From Limnohabitans sp. 2KL-17 (GTDB taxonomy: Bacteria > Pseudomonadota > Gammaproteobacteria > Burkholderiales > Burkholderiaceae_C), in contig NZ_NESK01000017.1 in assembly GCF_003063415.1 (NCBI RefSeq), positions 26,536-90,535 on the forward strand: 64,000 nucleotides of DNA, in the 5' to 3' direction. The notes under the pieces were generated by a model that ran no database searches, had not been told where the DNA came from, and worked only from the letters and a program-made list of their open reading frames with translations. The translations under genes and the position numbers were made by a program. Below are positions 44,454 to 52,927 of this stretch, one piece after another (within the stretch, counting starts at the first letter, position 1; each line of letters begins with the position of its first letter).

Positions 44454-44735
44454 TCATTCGGCTTTGAGGCACTGTGCCCTGGCCTTGTCGGCCCACAACT
44501 GCAGGTTGGCAAACAGGTCTTTCTGACTGAAGGAGCAGCTTTCTTCGCTGAACAGGGCGCTGGCCTCAATGCGGTCCAGCAAGTTGCCCAGCACGGTGCC
44601 GAATTTTTCCGGCAAAGGCAGGCTGGCCGCGTCGCTGCGCCATTGGCGGATCATCTCGCTTTGAGGCAGCGCTCCGCGGGTACAGGCCGTCAATGAGTCG
44701 GTCATGCGGGTGAGGGTGTCAAGGGCTGTGCTCAT
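44454..44735 (-). CDS. Conserved small protein of unknown function
   Basis: This 93-residue alpha-helical protein begins MSTALDTLTRMTDSL and ends AQCLKAE, with no signal peptide or known motif. Two Cys residues (TACTRG, SCSFSQKD) are present. The start at 44735 is chosen because upstream in-frame residues overlap the divergent rsuA leader. It looks like an ordinary conserved Burkholderiales protein. Confidence 0.65.
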   Translation of the reverse strand: MSTALDTLTRMTDSLTACTRGALPQSEMIRQWRSDAASLPLPEKFGTVLGNLLDRIEASALFSEESCSFSQKDLFANLQLWADKARAQCLKAE

Positions 44736-44799
44736 GGCCAAGTGTCTCCTGCAAAGTCCGGAAGGGTTCCGCTTGATTTCGAAGCGACAATCATGCCCC

Positions 44800-45546
44800 A
44801 TGAAAGCCAAATCTCTCAAACCCATGCGCCTGGAGGACATCTTGTTCAGCCAGGGTTTTGGCACCCGCCGCGTCTGCGCCGGACTGATCCAGCAAGCTTA
44901 TGTGAAGGTCAACGGCGAGACCGTGACCGACTCCGGCGAATTTTTTGAACCCGAGGGCCTGCATTTCGATGTGCAAGGCACCGACTGGCCCTTTCAAGAG
45001 CATGCCTATGTGCTGCTCAACAAACCGGCTGGCACCGAGTGTTCGCAAAAGCCCTCGACCTGGCCCAGCATTTACTCTTTGTTGCCCGCGCCCTTGCGCC
45101 AGCGCCCGCAAAAAGCCGCCGTGCAGGGCGTGCAGGCGGTGGGGCGGCTCGATCAGGACACCACCGGTTTGCTGCTGCTGACCGACGATGGCCAGTTCAT
45201 CCACAAGATGAGTTCACCCAAGCACCATGTGCCCAAGGTGTACGAGGTCACCACCAAGCACCCCATCACCGCCGAGATGGTGGACAAACTCCTGGCGGGT
45301 GTGGTGCTGGACGATGACCCCAAGCCCGTGAAGGCAGCCGCTTGCGAGGCGGTGGGCGAGTTGCACCTGAAGCTGACGCTGACCGAAGGCAAATACCACC
45401 AGGTCAAGCGCATGTTGGCGGCTGTGGGCAACCGGGTGGAAGGTCTGCATCGCTCGCAGATTGGCGGCTTGACGATTCCTGCCGATCTGGCGCCGGGCCA
45501 GTGGCGCTGGCTGACCGACGTCGACCTGGCTTTGCTCAAGCCCTGA
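44800..45546 (+). CDS. rsuA: 16S rRNA pseudouridine synthase RsuA
   Basis: This 248-residue protein makes the pseudouridine in 16S rRNA helix 18. An N-terminal S4-like domain (EDILFSQGFGTRRVCAGLIQQAYVKVNG) precedes the catalytic domain. The catalytic Asp is in [17 protein letters not shown], and LNKPAGTECSQK, YEVTTKHP and EGKYHQVKRMLAAVGNRVEGLHR are RsuA landmarks. The ATG at 44800 is chosen because the longer frame to 44704 has no homologous features. Confidence 0.93.
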   Translation: MKAKSLKPMRLEDILFSQGFGTRRVCAGLIQQAYVKVNGETVTDSGEFFEPEGLHFDVQGTDWPFQEHAYVLLNKPAGTECSQKPSTWPSIYSLLPAPLRQRPQKAAVQGVQAVGRLDQDTTGLLLLTDDGQFIHKMSSPKHHVPKVYEVTTKHPITAEMVDKLLAGVVLDDDPKPVKAAACEAVGELHLKLTLTEGKYHQVKRMLAAVGNRVEGLHRSQIGGLTIPADLAPGQWRWLTDVDLALLKP

Positions 45547-45551
45547 AAGCA

Positions 45552-45607
45552 GGGCTTGGGGCTTGGGGCTTGGGGCTTGGGGCTTGGGGCTTGGGGCTTG
45601 GGGCTTG
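45552..45607. repeat. Tandem GGGCTTG repeat, eight copies
   Basis: Eight exact 7-bp units run just after the rsuA stop (45546) and end 16 bp before the hydrolase stop (45624). The array is between two convergent genes and has the look of a variable-number repeat. Confidence 0.95.
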
Positions 45608-45623
45608 GCGCCAATGGGCTGGG

Positions 45624-46448
45624 CTAAAGCTTGGGAAGGCCCTGCACGAAGGCCTCAATGGCTTGCGTGACTGCCTCGGCCTGATCCCGGTGCGGGGAGT
45701 GGCCGCATTGGGGCAGTTTCAGCAACTGCGCTTGTGGCACGCGCGCTGCTATGTCGTCAAGCTGGGCCATGGTGCCGTAAAGGTCGCCTTCGCCCTGAAT
45801 GGCCAAAAGAGGGGCTTGGATGGTGCGCAATTCATCGCGGATGTCAAACGCGCGAAAGGCTTGGCTGAGCCACACGTCGTTCCATTGCCAGAACGCGCAG
45901 TCCACATCGGCGTGGTAGGGGGTCAGGCGCTGGCGCAGGGGGCCGTTTTTATAAGCGTCTTTGGCGGCTGCGATCGCCTTCACCGAGATGTCTTCGACCA
46001 CCACATGCGGCGCCATGACCACGCAGCCGGCCACGTCAAACCTGCTGGCGTGGATCAGCGCGATGGTGCCGCCGTCCGAGTGACCGATCAGCACGGGCTT
46101 CGCAATGCCCAGAGTCTGCAGCAGTGCAGGCAAGACTTCAAGGGCTTCACGGTGCATGTAATCGGGCAACAAGCGGCCATGTCGTTGGCCCGCCGTTTGC
46201 CCGCAAGGGCCTCGCACATCGGGCACCGGGTCAGATTGGCCGTAACCCTGCCTGGAATAGACCAGCCCCGCACAACCCAAGCGTTCGCACAACTGGGCGG
46301 GCCATTCGCGCCACATGGCGATGCTGCCCAAACCCTCATGCAGGAACACCAGCGTGTGCGCGGTCTTGGCGTGAGGCGGTCGTGGCCAGTGCAAGACTTC
46401 CAACGCGAGGTGCTCAAGCTTGATTTTTGTGGTGTGTGAGGGGGACAT
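45624..46448 (-). CDS. Alpha/beta hydrolase
   Basis: This 274-residue serine hydrolase has the oxyanion region HEGLGSIAMWREWP, the nucleophile elbow VLIGHSDGGTIAL, a candidate acid in IQGEGDLYGT and His in LPQCGHSPHRDQ near the C-terminus. The family covers carboxylic and thioester hydrolases; the substrate is unknown. Confidence 0.87.
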   Translation of the reverse strand: MSPSHTTKIKLEHLALEVLHWPRPPHAKTAHTLVFLHEGLGSIAMWREWPAQLCERLGCAGLVYSRQGYGQSDPVPDVRGPCGQTAGQRHGRLLPDYMHREALEVLPALLQTLGIAKPVLIGHSDGGTIALIHASRFDVAGCVVMAPHVVVEDISVKAIAAAKDAYKNGPLRQRLTPYHADVDCAFWQWNDVWLSQAFRAFDIRDELRTIQAPLLAIQGEGDLYGTMAQLDDIAARVPQAQLLKLPQCGHSPHRDQAEAVTQAIEAFVQGLPKL

Positions 46449-46502
46449 CCGATTTCCTGAAAGGAGGCGATTACACTTGAATGTGATTTTGAAAGCGTTT
46501 TT

Positions 46503-47492
46503 GTGATTTATCTGCGTTCTGTGATTCGATTTTTAATTTTCGCTGTTTGGGGGCTCCAGTCCTTCGGTGCCTTTGCACAATCTCCGGCCCCTGTTTTCGT
46601 GCTCAATTCCCTGGATGGCAATGTCAGCGTGATTGATCCTGTCACCTGGACAGAAAAAAAGCGAATCCCGACGGGCAAGGAACCCCACCATTTGTACCTC
46701 ACGCCGGACGAAAAGTCGGTCATTGTGGCCAATGCCATGGGCGATTCACTGACTTTCATTGACCCTCGAACCGCCCAGGTCCAGCGCACGGTGACGGGCA
46801 TTCTTGACCCGTATCACCTCCGGTTTTCACCCGACATGAAGTGGTTGGTGATCGCAGCCAACCGGCTGAACCATGTGGACATTTACCGCTGGGACGGACA
46901 AAACGCCACCCTCGCCAAGCGCATTCCGACCGGCAAAACCCCGAGCCACCTGTGGATCGACAGCCACAGCAAGACCGCCTGGGTTTCGATGCAGGACAGC
47001 AATGAGCTCGTGGCCATCGATCTGGGCACCCAGGCCCTGAAGTCACGTACCCCCGTCGGTTCGGTGCCTGCGGACGTGTTTGGAACGCCTGACGACAAGT
47101 TTTTGCTGGTGGGTCTGACCGGCAGTGACGGTGTCGAGGTGTATGACATCGGCGGTGCACAGCCCAAGCTGGTCAAAATGATTCCCACAGGCAAGGGTGC
47201 GCACGCTTTTCGGGCACTGGGCGACAAGCGACACGTGATGGTCAGCAACCGTGTGACCAACTCGATCAGCCAGATTGATTACGCCAACATGACGGTGGTG
47301 GCCGAATTTCCAGGCCCATCAGGCCCAGATTGCATGGACATCACCGCCGATGGCAAATATATTTTGGTGGCCTCACGCTGGGCCAGAAGACTCACGGTGA
47401 TCGACATCGCCACGCGCAAAGTGGTGCGGCAGGTCCGGGTGGGTAAATCGCCCCATGGTGTTTGGACACTGGACCATGCGCCCCGCCAGTGA
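46503..47492 (+). CDS. YVTN beta-propeller repeat protein, exported
   Basis: This 329-residue protein has an N-terminal signal (VIRFLIFAVWGLQSFGAFAQ). It consists of repeated blades with VLNSLDGNVSVIDPVT, IPTGKEPHHLYLTPDEK, IVANAMGDSLTFIDP and MVSNRVTNSISQIDYA, the YVTN/NHL pattern. It is probably periplasmic or outer-surface. The start is GTG 46503; a GTG at 46521 is an alternative. It overlaps the deacetylase gene downstream. Confidence 0.85.
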   Translation: MIYLRSVIRFLIFAVWGLQSFGAFAQSPAPVFVLNSLDGNVSVIDPVTWTEKKRIPTGKEPHHLYLTPDEKSVIVANAMGDSLTFIDPRTAQVQRTVTGILDPYHLRFSPDMKWLVIAANRLNHVDIYRWDGQNATLAKRIPTGKTPSHLWIDSHSKTAWVSMQDSNELVAIDLGTQALKSRTPVGSVPADVFGTPDDKFLLVGLTGSDGVEVYDIGGAQPKLVKMIPTGKGAHAFRALGDKRHVMVSNRVTNSISQIDYANMTVVAEFPGPSGPDCMDITADGKYILVASRWARRLTVIDIATRKVVRQVRVGKSPHGVWTLDHAPRQ

Positions 47493-48309
47493 CTGGCTTT
47501 GCACGCTGATCGGTGCCACGCTGTGGGCTGGCAGCTTGCCACTGGCGGCCGCTCCCTGCACAAAACCTGTTTATCTGACGTTTGACACCGGCCACATGGA
47601 AGTGGCCCCGCTGATCGCCGAGGTGCTGGCACGGCAGCAAGTCCAAGTCACATTTTTTGCAGCCAACGAAAAAACCCGACAAGGCGACGGCACGCTGGGC
47701 CAGTATTGGGCGCCGTGGTGGCAGGCGCGCGCTGCCGAAGGCCATGTCTTTGCCTCGCACACCTGGGACCACGCCTATTGGCGTGCCGATGTGCAAGAAG
47801 GCGGCGTGCAAAAATTCCAAATCCGACCCAGCGCGGGGGCGCAGGCGGGCCAAACCTTCACCTGGACAGCGCAAGACTATTGCGACAGCCTGCGTCAGGC
47901 GGCGCAGCGCTTGCAGGCCATGACCGGACAGGCACCGTTGCCGCTGTTTCGCGCCCCTGGCGGCAAAACTTCTCCCCGTCTGATCGAGGCAGCCCGTCAA
48001 TGCGGCTTTGCCCATGTGGGCTGGGCCGATGCCGGTTTTTTAGGCGACGAATTACCCAGCGGCACCTACCCCAATGCGCAGTTGCTCAAACAGTCACTGC
48101 AGCGCATCCGTTCCGGTGACATTCTCATGGCGCACCTGGGCATCTGGTCACGGCAAGCCCCTTGGGCCCCGGCCGTGCTGGAGCCGCTCATCGTGGGCCT
48201 GAAGGCGCGTGGCCTGTGCTTTGCCACCTTGCGCGAACACCCGGCCTACCGCGACTGGATTCGACAGCAACCCCTGCAGCTGCCGGTTTTGCCCGATCCG
48301 CGAAAATGA
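47476..48309 (+). CDS. NodB-type polysaccharide deacetylase-like protein, exported
   Basis: The protein has 277 residues from ATG 47476, with an upstream ATG at 47455 less likely because it would precede the signal peptide MRPASDWLCTLIGATLWAGSLPLAAA. The NodB domain shows VYLTFDTGHMEVAP, in which the usual metal Asp of TFDDG is Thr, then the histidine pair SHTWDHAYW, RAPGGKTSPRL and ILMAHLG. It would act on N-acetylated glycans in the periplasm, if active. Confidence 0.83.
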   Translation: MRPASDWLCTLIGATLWAGSLPLAAAPCTKPVYLTFDTGHMEVAPLIAEVLARQQVQVTFFAANEKTRQGDGTLGQYWAPWWQARAAEGHVFASHTWDHAYWRADVQEGGVQKFQIRPSAGAQAGQTFTWTAQDYCDSLRQAAQRLQAMTGQAPLPLFRAPGGKTSPRLIEAARQCGFAHVGWADAGFLGDELPSGTYPNAQLLKQSLQRIRSGDILMAHLGIWSRQAPWAPAVLEPLIVGLKARGLCFATLREHPAYRDWIRQQPLQLPVLPDPRK

Positions 48310-48313
48310 AGCC

Positions 48314-49276
48314 ATGGACGTGCTGATCGACTTTTTTGAAGGCTTGCAGGCGACACTTTACGAGGTCGTGGTTCAGCCCATCGCCTTTGCCGCAGGGCAG
48401 GGCAATTTGCTCGAAAAAGCCTACGAGGGCACGGGCTGGGTGGTGGTAGGTCTGTTGCAACTGGCGGTGATGATGGTGGTGATTGGCCCAATGCAGCGGC
48501 GCTGGCCAGTGGAGTCGATCACCGACCCGAGGACAGTGCGGGCCGATGTGGTCTACACCCTGATCCACCGCCTGGGCTTGTTCAAACTGCTGATGTTTTT
48601 CACGCTCGACTATCTATTTGAGCAAGGTCTGGGCAGCTTGCGCGCCATGGGCCTGGCCACACTTCACCTCGACGGTCTGTGGCCTGGAGTGACCGATCTG
48701 GCGCTGGTCAGTTTTGTGATCTACCTGGTCTTGTTCGACTTCGTGCACTACTGGATTCACCGGGCACAGCACCAGTCCAATACTTGGTGGGCTTTGCATT
48801 CGCTGCACCACGCGCAGCGGCAAATGACCATGTGGTCTGACAACCGAAACCATCTGCTCGATGACATGGTGACCAGCCTGATCTTGTCGGCTGTGGCGGT
48901 GCTGATTGGCGTCGGTCCGGGGCAATTTGTGGCCTTGGTGGCGATCAGCCAACTGAGTGAAAATTTTCAGCATGCCAACGTGCGGATCTGGTTTGGCCGC
49001 ATCGGTGAACGCGTGTGGGTCAGTCCACGCTTTCACCGCAGACACCACAGCATCGGCATTGGCCACGAAAGTCAAAGCAAAGGCCGTGTGGTTTTGGGGG
49101 GGTGCAACTTCGGCGTGCTCCTGCCTTGGTGGGACGTGCTGTTTGGCACCGCCGATTTTCAGCAACGCTATGACCCGACCGGTGTGCGCGATCAGGTGGA
49201 GCAGGGGCGCGATTACGGGTTGGGCTTTTGGGCCCAGCAGCGGCTGGGCTTGCTGCGGCTCATTCGGCGGGCCTGA
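48314..49276 (+). CDS. Sterol desaturase/fatty-acid hydroxylase-family membrane protein
   Basis: This 320-residue, multi-helix protein has the di-iron histidine clusters HYWIHRAQH, SLHHAQRQ, and HRRHHSIG, plus a late NFGVLLPWWDVLFGT. Such enzymes insert oxygen into or desaturate membrane lipids. The lipid substrate is unknown. The ATG at 48314 is chosen over 48209 because the earlier frame overlaps the deacetylase gene. Confidence 0.87.
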   Translation: MDVLIDFFEGLQATLYEVVVQPIAFAAGQGNLLEKAYEGTGWVVVGLLQLAVMMVVIGPMQRRWPVESITDPRTVRADVVYTLIHRLGLFKLLMFFTLDYLFEQGLGSLRAMGLATLHLDGLWPGVTDLALVSFVIYLVLFDFVHYWIHRAQHQSNTWWALHSLHHAQRQMTMWSDNRNHLLDDMVTSLILSAVAVLIGVGPGQFVALVAISQLSENFQHANVRIWFGRIGERVWVSPRFHRRHHSIGIGHESQSKGRVVLGGCNFGVLLPWWDVLFGTADFQQRYDPTGVRDQVEQGRDYGLGFWAQQRLGLLRLIRRA

Positions 49277-49335
49277 GGCCCCGGCATGGCTGCACACCAT
49301 TAGCCAAGAGGCGTTGCACTGTTAAGCTTTCCCCC

Positions 49336-50259
49336 ATGAAATTATTGATTGATTCGTTTTGGCGTGCGGTGATGTATTGCCTGTACCCCCGGGTGATTGG
49401 CTTGTCGATTTTGCCGCTGGTGCTGATCGTGGCCATGTCCTGGTTGCTGGGTTATTTGTATTGGGACATCGCCATCGCTTTGGTGCGGTCCTGGCTGGAC
49501 GCATCGAGTTGGCTGGACCTGGTGTGGCGTTGGCTGGAAGGAGTTGGCTTGCCCGACCTCAAGACCGTTGTGGCCCCTTTGTTGGTGATCTTTTCGGTCA
49601 CCCCGCTGGTCGTTGTGTCGTGTTTGCTGGCGGTGTCTTTTTTGATGACGCCCTCCTTGACCCGCTTGGTGGCCGACCGTCGGTTTGCGGGCCTGCAGCG
49701 CAAGCACGGCGGCAGTTTGGTGCTCAGTTTGTGGTGGACTTTTTCATCCTTGCTGCTGGCGCTGGGCGCTTTGTTGCTGACCTTGCCCATGTGGCTGGTG
49801 CCGCCCTTGGCCATGCTGCTGCCCGCCCTGATTTGGGGCTGGCTGACTTACCGTGTCATGGCCTTCGATGTGCTGGCCGAGTTTGCCAGCGCCGATGAGC
49901 GCCATACCCTGATGGCTCGCCACCGCATGAGCTTGCTGGGCATGGGTGTGGTCACGGGCCTCATGGGCGCCGCGCCCAGCCTGGTGTGGGCCTCAGGGGC
50001 CTTGTTCGCAGCTGCTTTTGTGATTCTGGTGCCTGTGGCCATCTGGATCTACACCCTGGTGTTTGCTTTTTCATCGCTGTGGTTTGCCCATTTCGCTCTG
50101 GCTGCTTTGCAGGACATGCGCGATGAACCACAGCCCGCCGTGACGGACCATGTTTTGCCCGTGCAGCCCCATTCACCCCACGCTGTAGCCCGCTTGGGCG
50201 AAGGCCCAAGTGACAAGGCCCAAAGCGTGACCGATGTCGAGTACCGGCCCATCCTCTGA
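49336..50259 (+). CDS. EI24/CysZ-like integral membrane protein
   Basis: This 307-residue protein has about six hydrophobic stretches, an N-terminal LLIDSFWRAVMYCLYPRVIGLSILP and a C-terminal charged tail with PHAVARLGEGPSDKAQS. The EI24 family includes the sulfate permease CysZ, but the longer tail and different spacing here make the role uncertain. The start is the ATG at 49336 after a run of C. Confidence 0.78.
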   Translation: MKLLIDSFWRAVMYCLYPRVIGLSILPLVLIVAMSWLLGYLYWDIAIALVRSWLDASSWLDLVWRWLEGVGLPDLKTVVAPLLVIFSVTPLVVVSCLLAVSFLMTPSLTRLVADRRFAGLQRKHGGSLVLSLWWTFSSLLLALGALLLTLPMWLVPPLAMLLPALIWGWLTYRVMAFDVLAEFASADERHTLMARHRMSLLGMGVVTGLMGAAPSLVWASGALFAAAFVILVPVAIWIYTLVFAFSSLWFAHFALAALQDMRDEPQPAVTDHVLPVQPHSPHAVARLGEGPSDKAQSVTDVEYRPIL

Positions 50260-50283
50260 ACCATTTGCAGAAAGCTCTTCAGC

Positions 50284-51099
50284 ATGACCCCCAAATTTGG
50301 CCTCATCATCATTGGCGACGAAATCATGTCGGGCAAGCGTTCAGACAAGCACATGCCCAAAGTCATCGAGTTGATGTCGGCACGTGGCCTTGACCTGGCA
50401 TGGGCCGAATATGTGGGCGATTCGCCCGATCGCATCACCGCGACCTTGAAGCGTGCCTTTGATTCTGCCGAAGTGGTGTTCAGTTGCGGCGGCATCGGGG
50501 CCACCCCCGACGACCACACCCGCCAATGCGCTGCACGTGCCCTGGGTGTGCCCCTGGCCTTGCATCCCCAGGCCAAGCTGCTCATCCAGGAGAGGATGCA
50601 AGACACCGCCAAAGAGCAAGGCGTGGCCTACGAGCCAGACCGTCCTGACAACATCCACCGGCTCAACATGGGCGTGTTCCCCGAAGGCGCGGCCATCATT
50701 CGCAACCCCTACAACAAGATTCCCGGTTTCAGTTGTCGGGGGCAGGGCGGCGCAGCGGTGCATTTTGTGCCCGGCTTCCCGGTCATGGCCTGGCCCATGA
50801 TCGAATCCGTGCTGGACGCCCATTACAGCGCCCACTTTCGCCAAAATGCGTATGTCGAAAAGTCGGTGATCGTCCTGGGGGCCATGGAAGCCACGCTGAC
50901 GCCACTGATGGAGTCCATCGAAGCCACTCACCCAGGCGTGAAGGTTTTCAGTTTGCCCAGTGTGGACCACCCGCAGTGGGGCCGCCATATCGAGTTGGGC
51001 GTCAAGGGTGAGCCCGCCGATGCTGAGCTGGCCTACCTCGACTTGCGCCAAGGACTGAAGGCGTTTCAGCTGACGTACGGCCCCGAATTGGTGCGTTGA
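50284..51099 (+). CDS. CinA-like molybdopterin-binding domain protein
   Basis: This 271-residue protein carries a single MoCF_biosynth/CinA N-terminal domain, with LIIIGDEIMSGKRSDKHMP, GDSPDRITATLKRAF and FSCGGIGATPDDHTRQCAARALG. It lacks the C-terminal deamidase half of full CinA. Such proteins are annotated as competence/damage-inducible protein A family or NMN-related pyrophosphatases. Its role is unresolved. Confidence 0.85.
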   Translation: MTPKFGLIIIGDEIMSGKRSDKHMPKVIELMSARGLDLAWAEYVGDSPDRITATLKRAFDSAEVVFSCGGIGATPDDHTRQCAARALGVPLALHPQAKLLIQERMQDTAKEQGVAYEPDRPDNIHRLNMGVFPEGAAIIRNPYNKIPGFSCRGQGGAAVHFVPGFPVMAWPMIESVLDAHYSAHFRQNAYVEKSVIVLGAMEATLTPLMESIEATHPGVKVFSLPSVDHPQWGRHIELGVKGEPADAELAYLDLRQGLKAFQLTYGPELVR

Positions 51100-51106
51100 T
51101 TGATTT

Positions 51107-51144
51107 ATCACCAATATGGTGCAAAATTGCACAATGCAGGTGCG
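51107..51144. promoter_or_regulatory. Two NtrC-binding sites upstream of glnA
   Basis: Positions 51107-51123 (ATCACC, five bases, GGTGCA) match the NtrC consensus TGCACC-N5-GGTGCA at 10 of 12 defined bases. Positions 51128-51144 (TGCACA, five bases, GGTGCG) also match at 10 of 12. Their starts are 21 bp apart on the same face of the helix, about 180 bp upstream of the sigma-54 promoter, a standard enhancer arrangement. Confidence 0.8.
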
Positions 51145-51323
51145 AAGATCCTTTGGGGATTTTGAAGGCTTGGGCCTTATACAGCGGTCAGAAATGCCGG
51201 CGGCATGAATTTCGTGACCGACCAAGTGGTCTGCCCAGTGATTTTTTACGCTTGAAACAGGTCAAGTCGTCCGGCTCAAGGCACAATCTTGGGCTGTTCA
51301 GCTTCGGTTGACTGGGCCAAAGT

Positions 51324-51339
51324 TGGCACAGAAACTGCA
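51324..51339 (+). promoter_or_regulatory. Sigma-54 promoter of glnA
   Basis: TGGCACAGAAACTGCA has the invariant GG and GC at the correct 10-bp spacing of the -24/-12 consensus TGGCAC-N5-TTGCA. Transcription would begin about 51350, giving a leader of roughly 40 bases before the glnA ATG. Confidence 0.82.
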
Positions 51340-51388
51340 GAACCTGAGAGTACGCTTTTTAACCCCCCTTTCCATTCAGGAGAATTTG

Positions 51389-52804
51389 ATGGCCAAGACC
51401 GTCGCAGACGTGATGAAGATGGTGAAAGAGAACGAAGTCAAGTTCGTTGACTTCCGTTTCACCGATACCCGTGGCAAATGGCAGCACATCACTGCGCCCG
51501 TGTCGCAGTTTGACGAGAGCAAGTTCGAAGACGGTCAAGCCTTCGATGGTTCTTCTATCGCCGGCTGGAAGGGCATTGAAGCATCCGACATGTTGCTGAT
51601 CCCCGATGCCAACAGCGCCATCATCGACCCCTTCTTTGAAGAAGTCACCCTGGTCCTGATCTGCGACGTGATTGAGCCGACAGACGGCAAAGCGTACGAG
51701 CGTGACCCACGCTCCATTGCCAAGCGTGCCGAGACTTACCTCAAGCAATCCGGTCTGGGCGACACAGCTTACTTTGGTCCTGAGCCAGAATTCTTCTTGT
51801 TTGACGAAGTGCGCTGGAGCACAGAGCCAAATAACACTTTTTACGCCATCGACGAAGCCGAAGCCCCATGGAACAGCGGCACCAAGCTCGAAGGCGGTAA
51901 CCGTGGTCACCGCAACCGCGTCAAAGGGGGCTACTTTCCGGTTCCTCCCGTTGACAGCACGCATGACATGCGCAGCGAAATGTCCCTGATTCTCGAATCA
52001 GTGGGCATCCCGGTCGAAGTACACCACCACGAAGTGGCTGGTGCAGGCCAGTGCGAAATCGGCACCCGGTTCTCTACTTTGGTCGAACGCGCTGACTGGA
52101 CACTGCTGCAAAAGTACGTCATTCACAACGTGGCCAACGCCTACGGCAAGACCGCCACCTTCATGCCCAAGCCTTACGCTGGCGACAACGGTTCCGGCAT
52201 GCACGTTCACCAGTCCATCTGGAAAGATGGCAAGAACCTGTTCGCAGGCAATGGCTATGCTGGCTTGTCTGAATTCGCCTTGTACTACATTGGCGGCATC
52301 ATCAAGCACGCCCGTGCCCTGAACGCGATCACCAACCCCGGCACCAACAGCTACAAGCGTCTGGTTCCACACTACGAAGCACCGGTCAAATTGGCTTATT
52401 CAGCCAAGAACCGCTCGGCTTCTATCCGTATACCCAATGTGGCCAGCGACAAAGGTCGCCGTGTGGAAGCCCGTTTCCCTGATCCACTGATGAACCCTTA
52501 CCTGGGCTTTGCGGCCTTGTTGATGGCGGGTCTTGACGGTATCGAAAACAAGATTCACCCCGGTGAAGCTGCGACCAAAGACCTGTACCACTTGCCGCCT
52601 GAAGAAGACAAGTTGGTGCCAACCGTTTGCTCCAGCCTGGACCAGGCCTTGGACGCACTCAATGCAGACCGTGCTTTCCTGACCAAGGGTGGCGTGTTCA
52701 CCGACTCTTGGATCGACGCCTACATCGACCTGAAAATGTTGGAAGTCAACCGCAACCGCGTGGAAGTTTCGCCGGTTGAGTACGACATGTACTACTCGCT
52801 GTAA
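51389..52804 (+). CDS. glnA: Glutamine synthetase type I
   Basis: This 471-residue enzyme makes glutamine from glutamate and ammonia. Motifs include the latch DGSSIAGW, the [11 protein letters not shown] metal site, [18 protein letters not shown], the flap [18 protein letters not shown], and DLYHLPPEE containing the adenylylation Tyr, so GlnE control is expected. The ATG at 51389 follows CAGGAGAA; the frame to 51308 is rejected because it crosses the promoter. Its promoter region carries NtrC and sigma-54 elements, and ntrB and ntrC follow. Confidence 0.98.
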   Translation: MAKTVADVMKMVKENEVKFVDFRFTDTRGKWQHITAPVSQFDESKFEDGQAFDGSSIAGWKGIEASDMLLIPDANSAIIDPFFEEVTLVLICDVIEPTDGKAYERDPRSIAKRAETYLKQSGLGDTAYFGPEPEFFLFDEVRWSTEPNNTFYAIDEAEAPWNSGTKLEGGNRGHRNRVKGGYFPVPPVDSTHDMRSEMSLILESVGIPVEVHHHEVAGAGQCEIGTRFSTLVERADWTLLQKYVIHNVANAYGKTATFMPKPYAGDNGSGMHVHQSIWKDGKNLFAGNGYAGLSEFALYYIGGIIKHARALNAITNPGTNSYKRLVPHYEAPVKLAYSAKNRSASIRIPNVASDKGRRVEARFPDPLMNPYLGFAALLMAGLDGIENKIHPGEAATKDLYHLPPEEDKLVPTVCSSLDQALDALNADRAFLTKGGVFTDSWIDAYIDLKMLEVNRNRVEVSPVEYDMYYSL

Positions 52805-52819
52805 GCGGGCATGCATGGC

Positions 52820-52839
52820 ATTGCACAGCTTGGTGCAAT
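52820..52839. repeat. ATTGCAC inverted repeat after glnA
   Basis: ATTGCAC (52820-52826) and GTGCAAT (52833-52839) flank a 6-base centre. The core TGCAC-N6-GTGCA resembles an NtrC site but is one base short of the normal 17-bp length, so NtrC binding is doubtful. Confidence 0.4.
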
Positions 52840-52843
52840 CCAG

Positions 52844-52873
52844 AAAAAGGACGGCTGTGGCTGTCCTTTTTTT
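52844..52873 (+). terminator. Rho-independent terminator after glnA
   Basis: AAAAAGGACGGC and GCTGTCCTTTTT pair around TGTG, with the T run continuing to 52873. It lies 39 bp after the glnA stop. Confidence 0.87.
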
Positions 52874-52927
52874 CTGCTTCAATGTCATTTTGGTTTTGCA
52901 CCATCCAGCCAGCACCGGAGTCGGAAC

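Noticed and set aside
45552..45607. Possible CRISPR array
   Set aside because: The units are 7 bp, directly adjacent and without spacers, so this is a simple tandem repeat.
51280..51293. Second sigma-54 promoter before glnA
   Set aside because: GGCAC and TTGG are present but the spacing is one base short. Sigma-54 spacing is strict, and the site at 51324 fits exactly.
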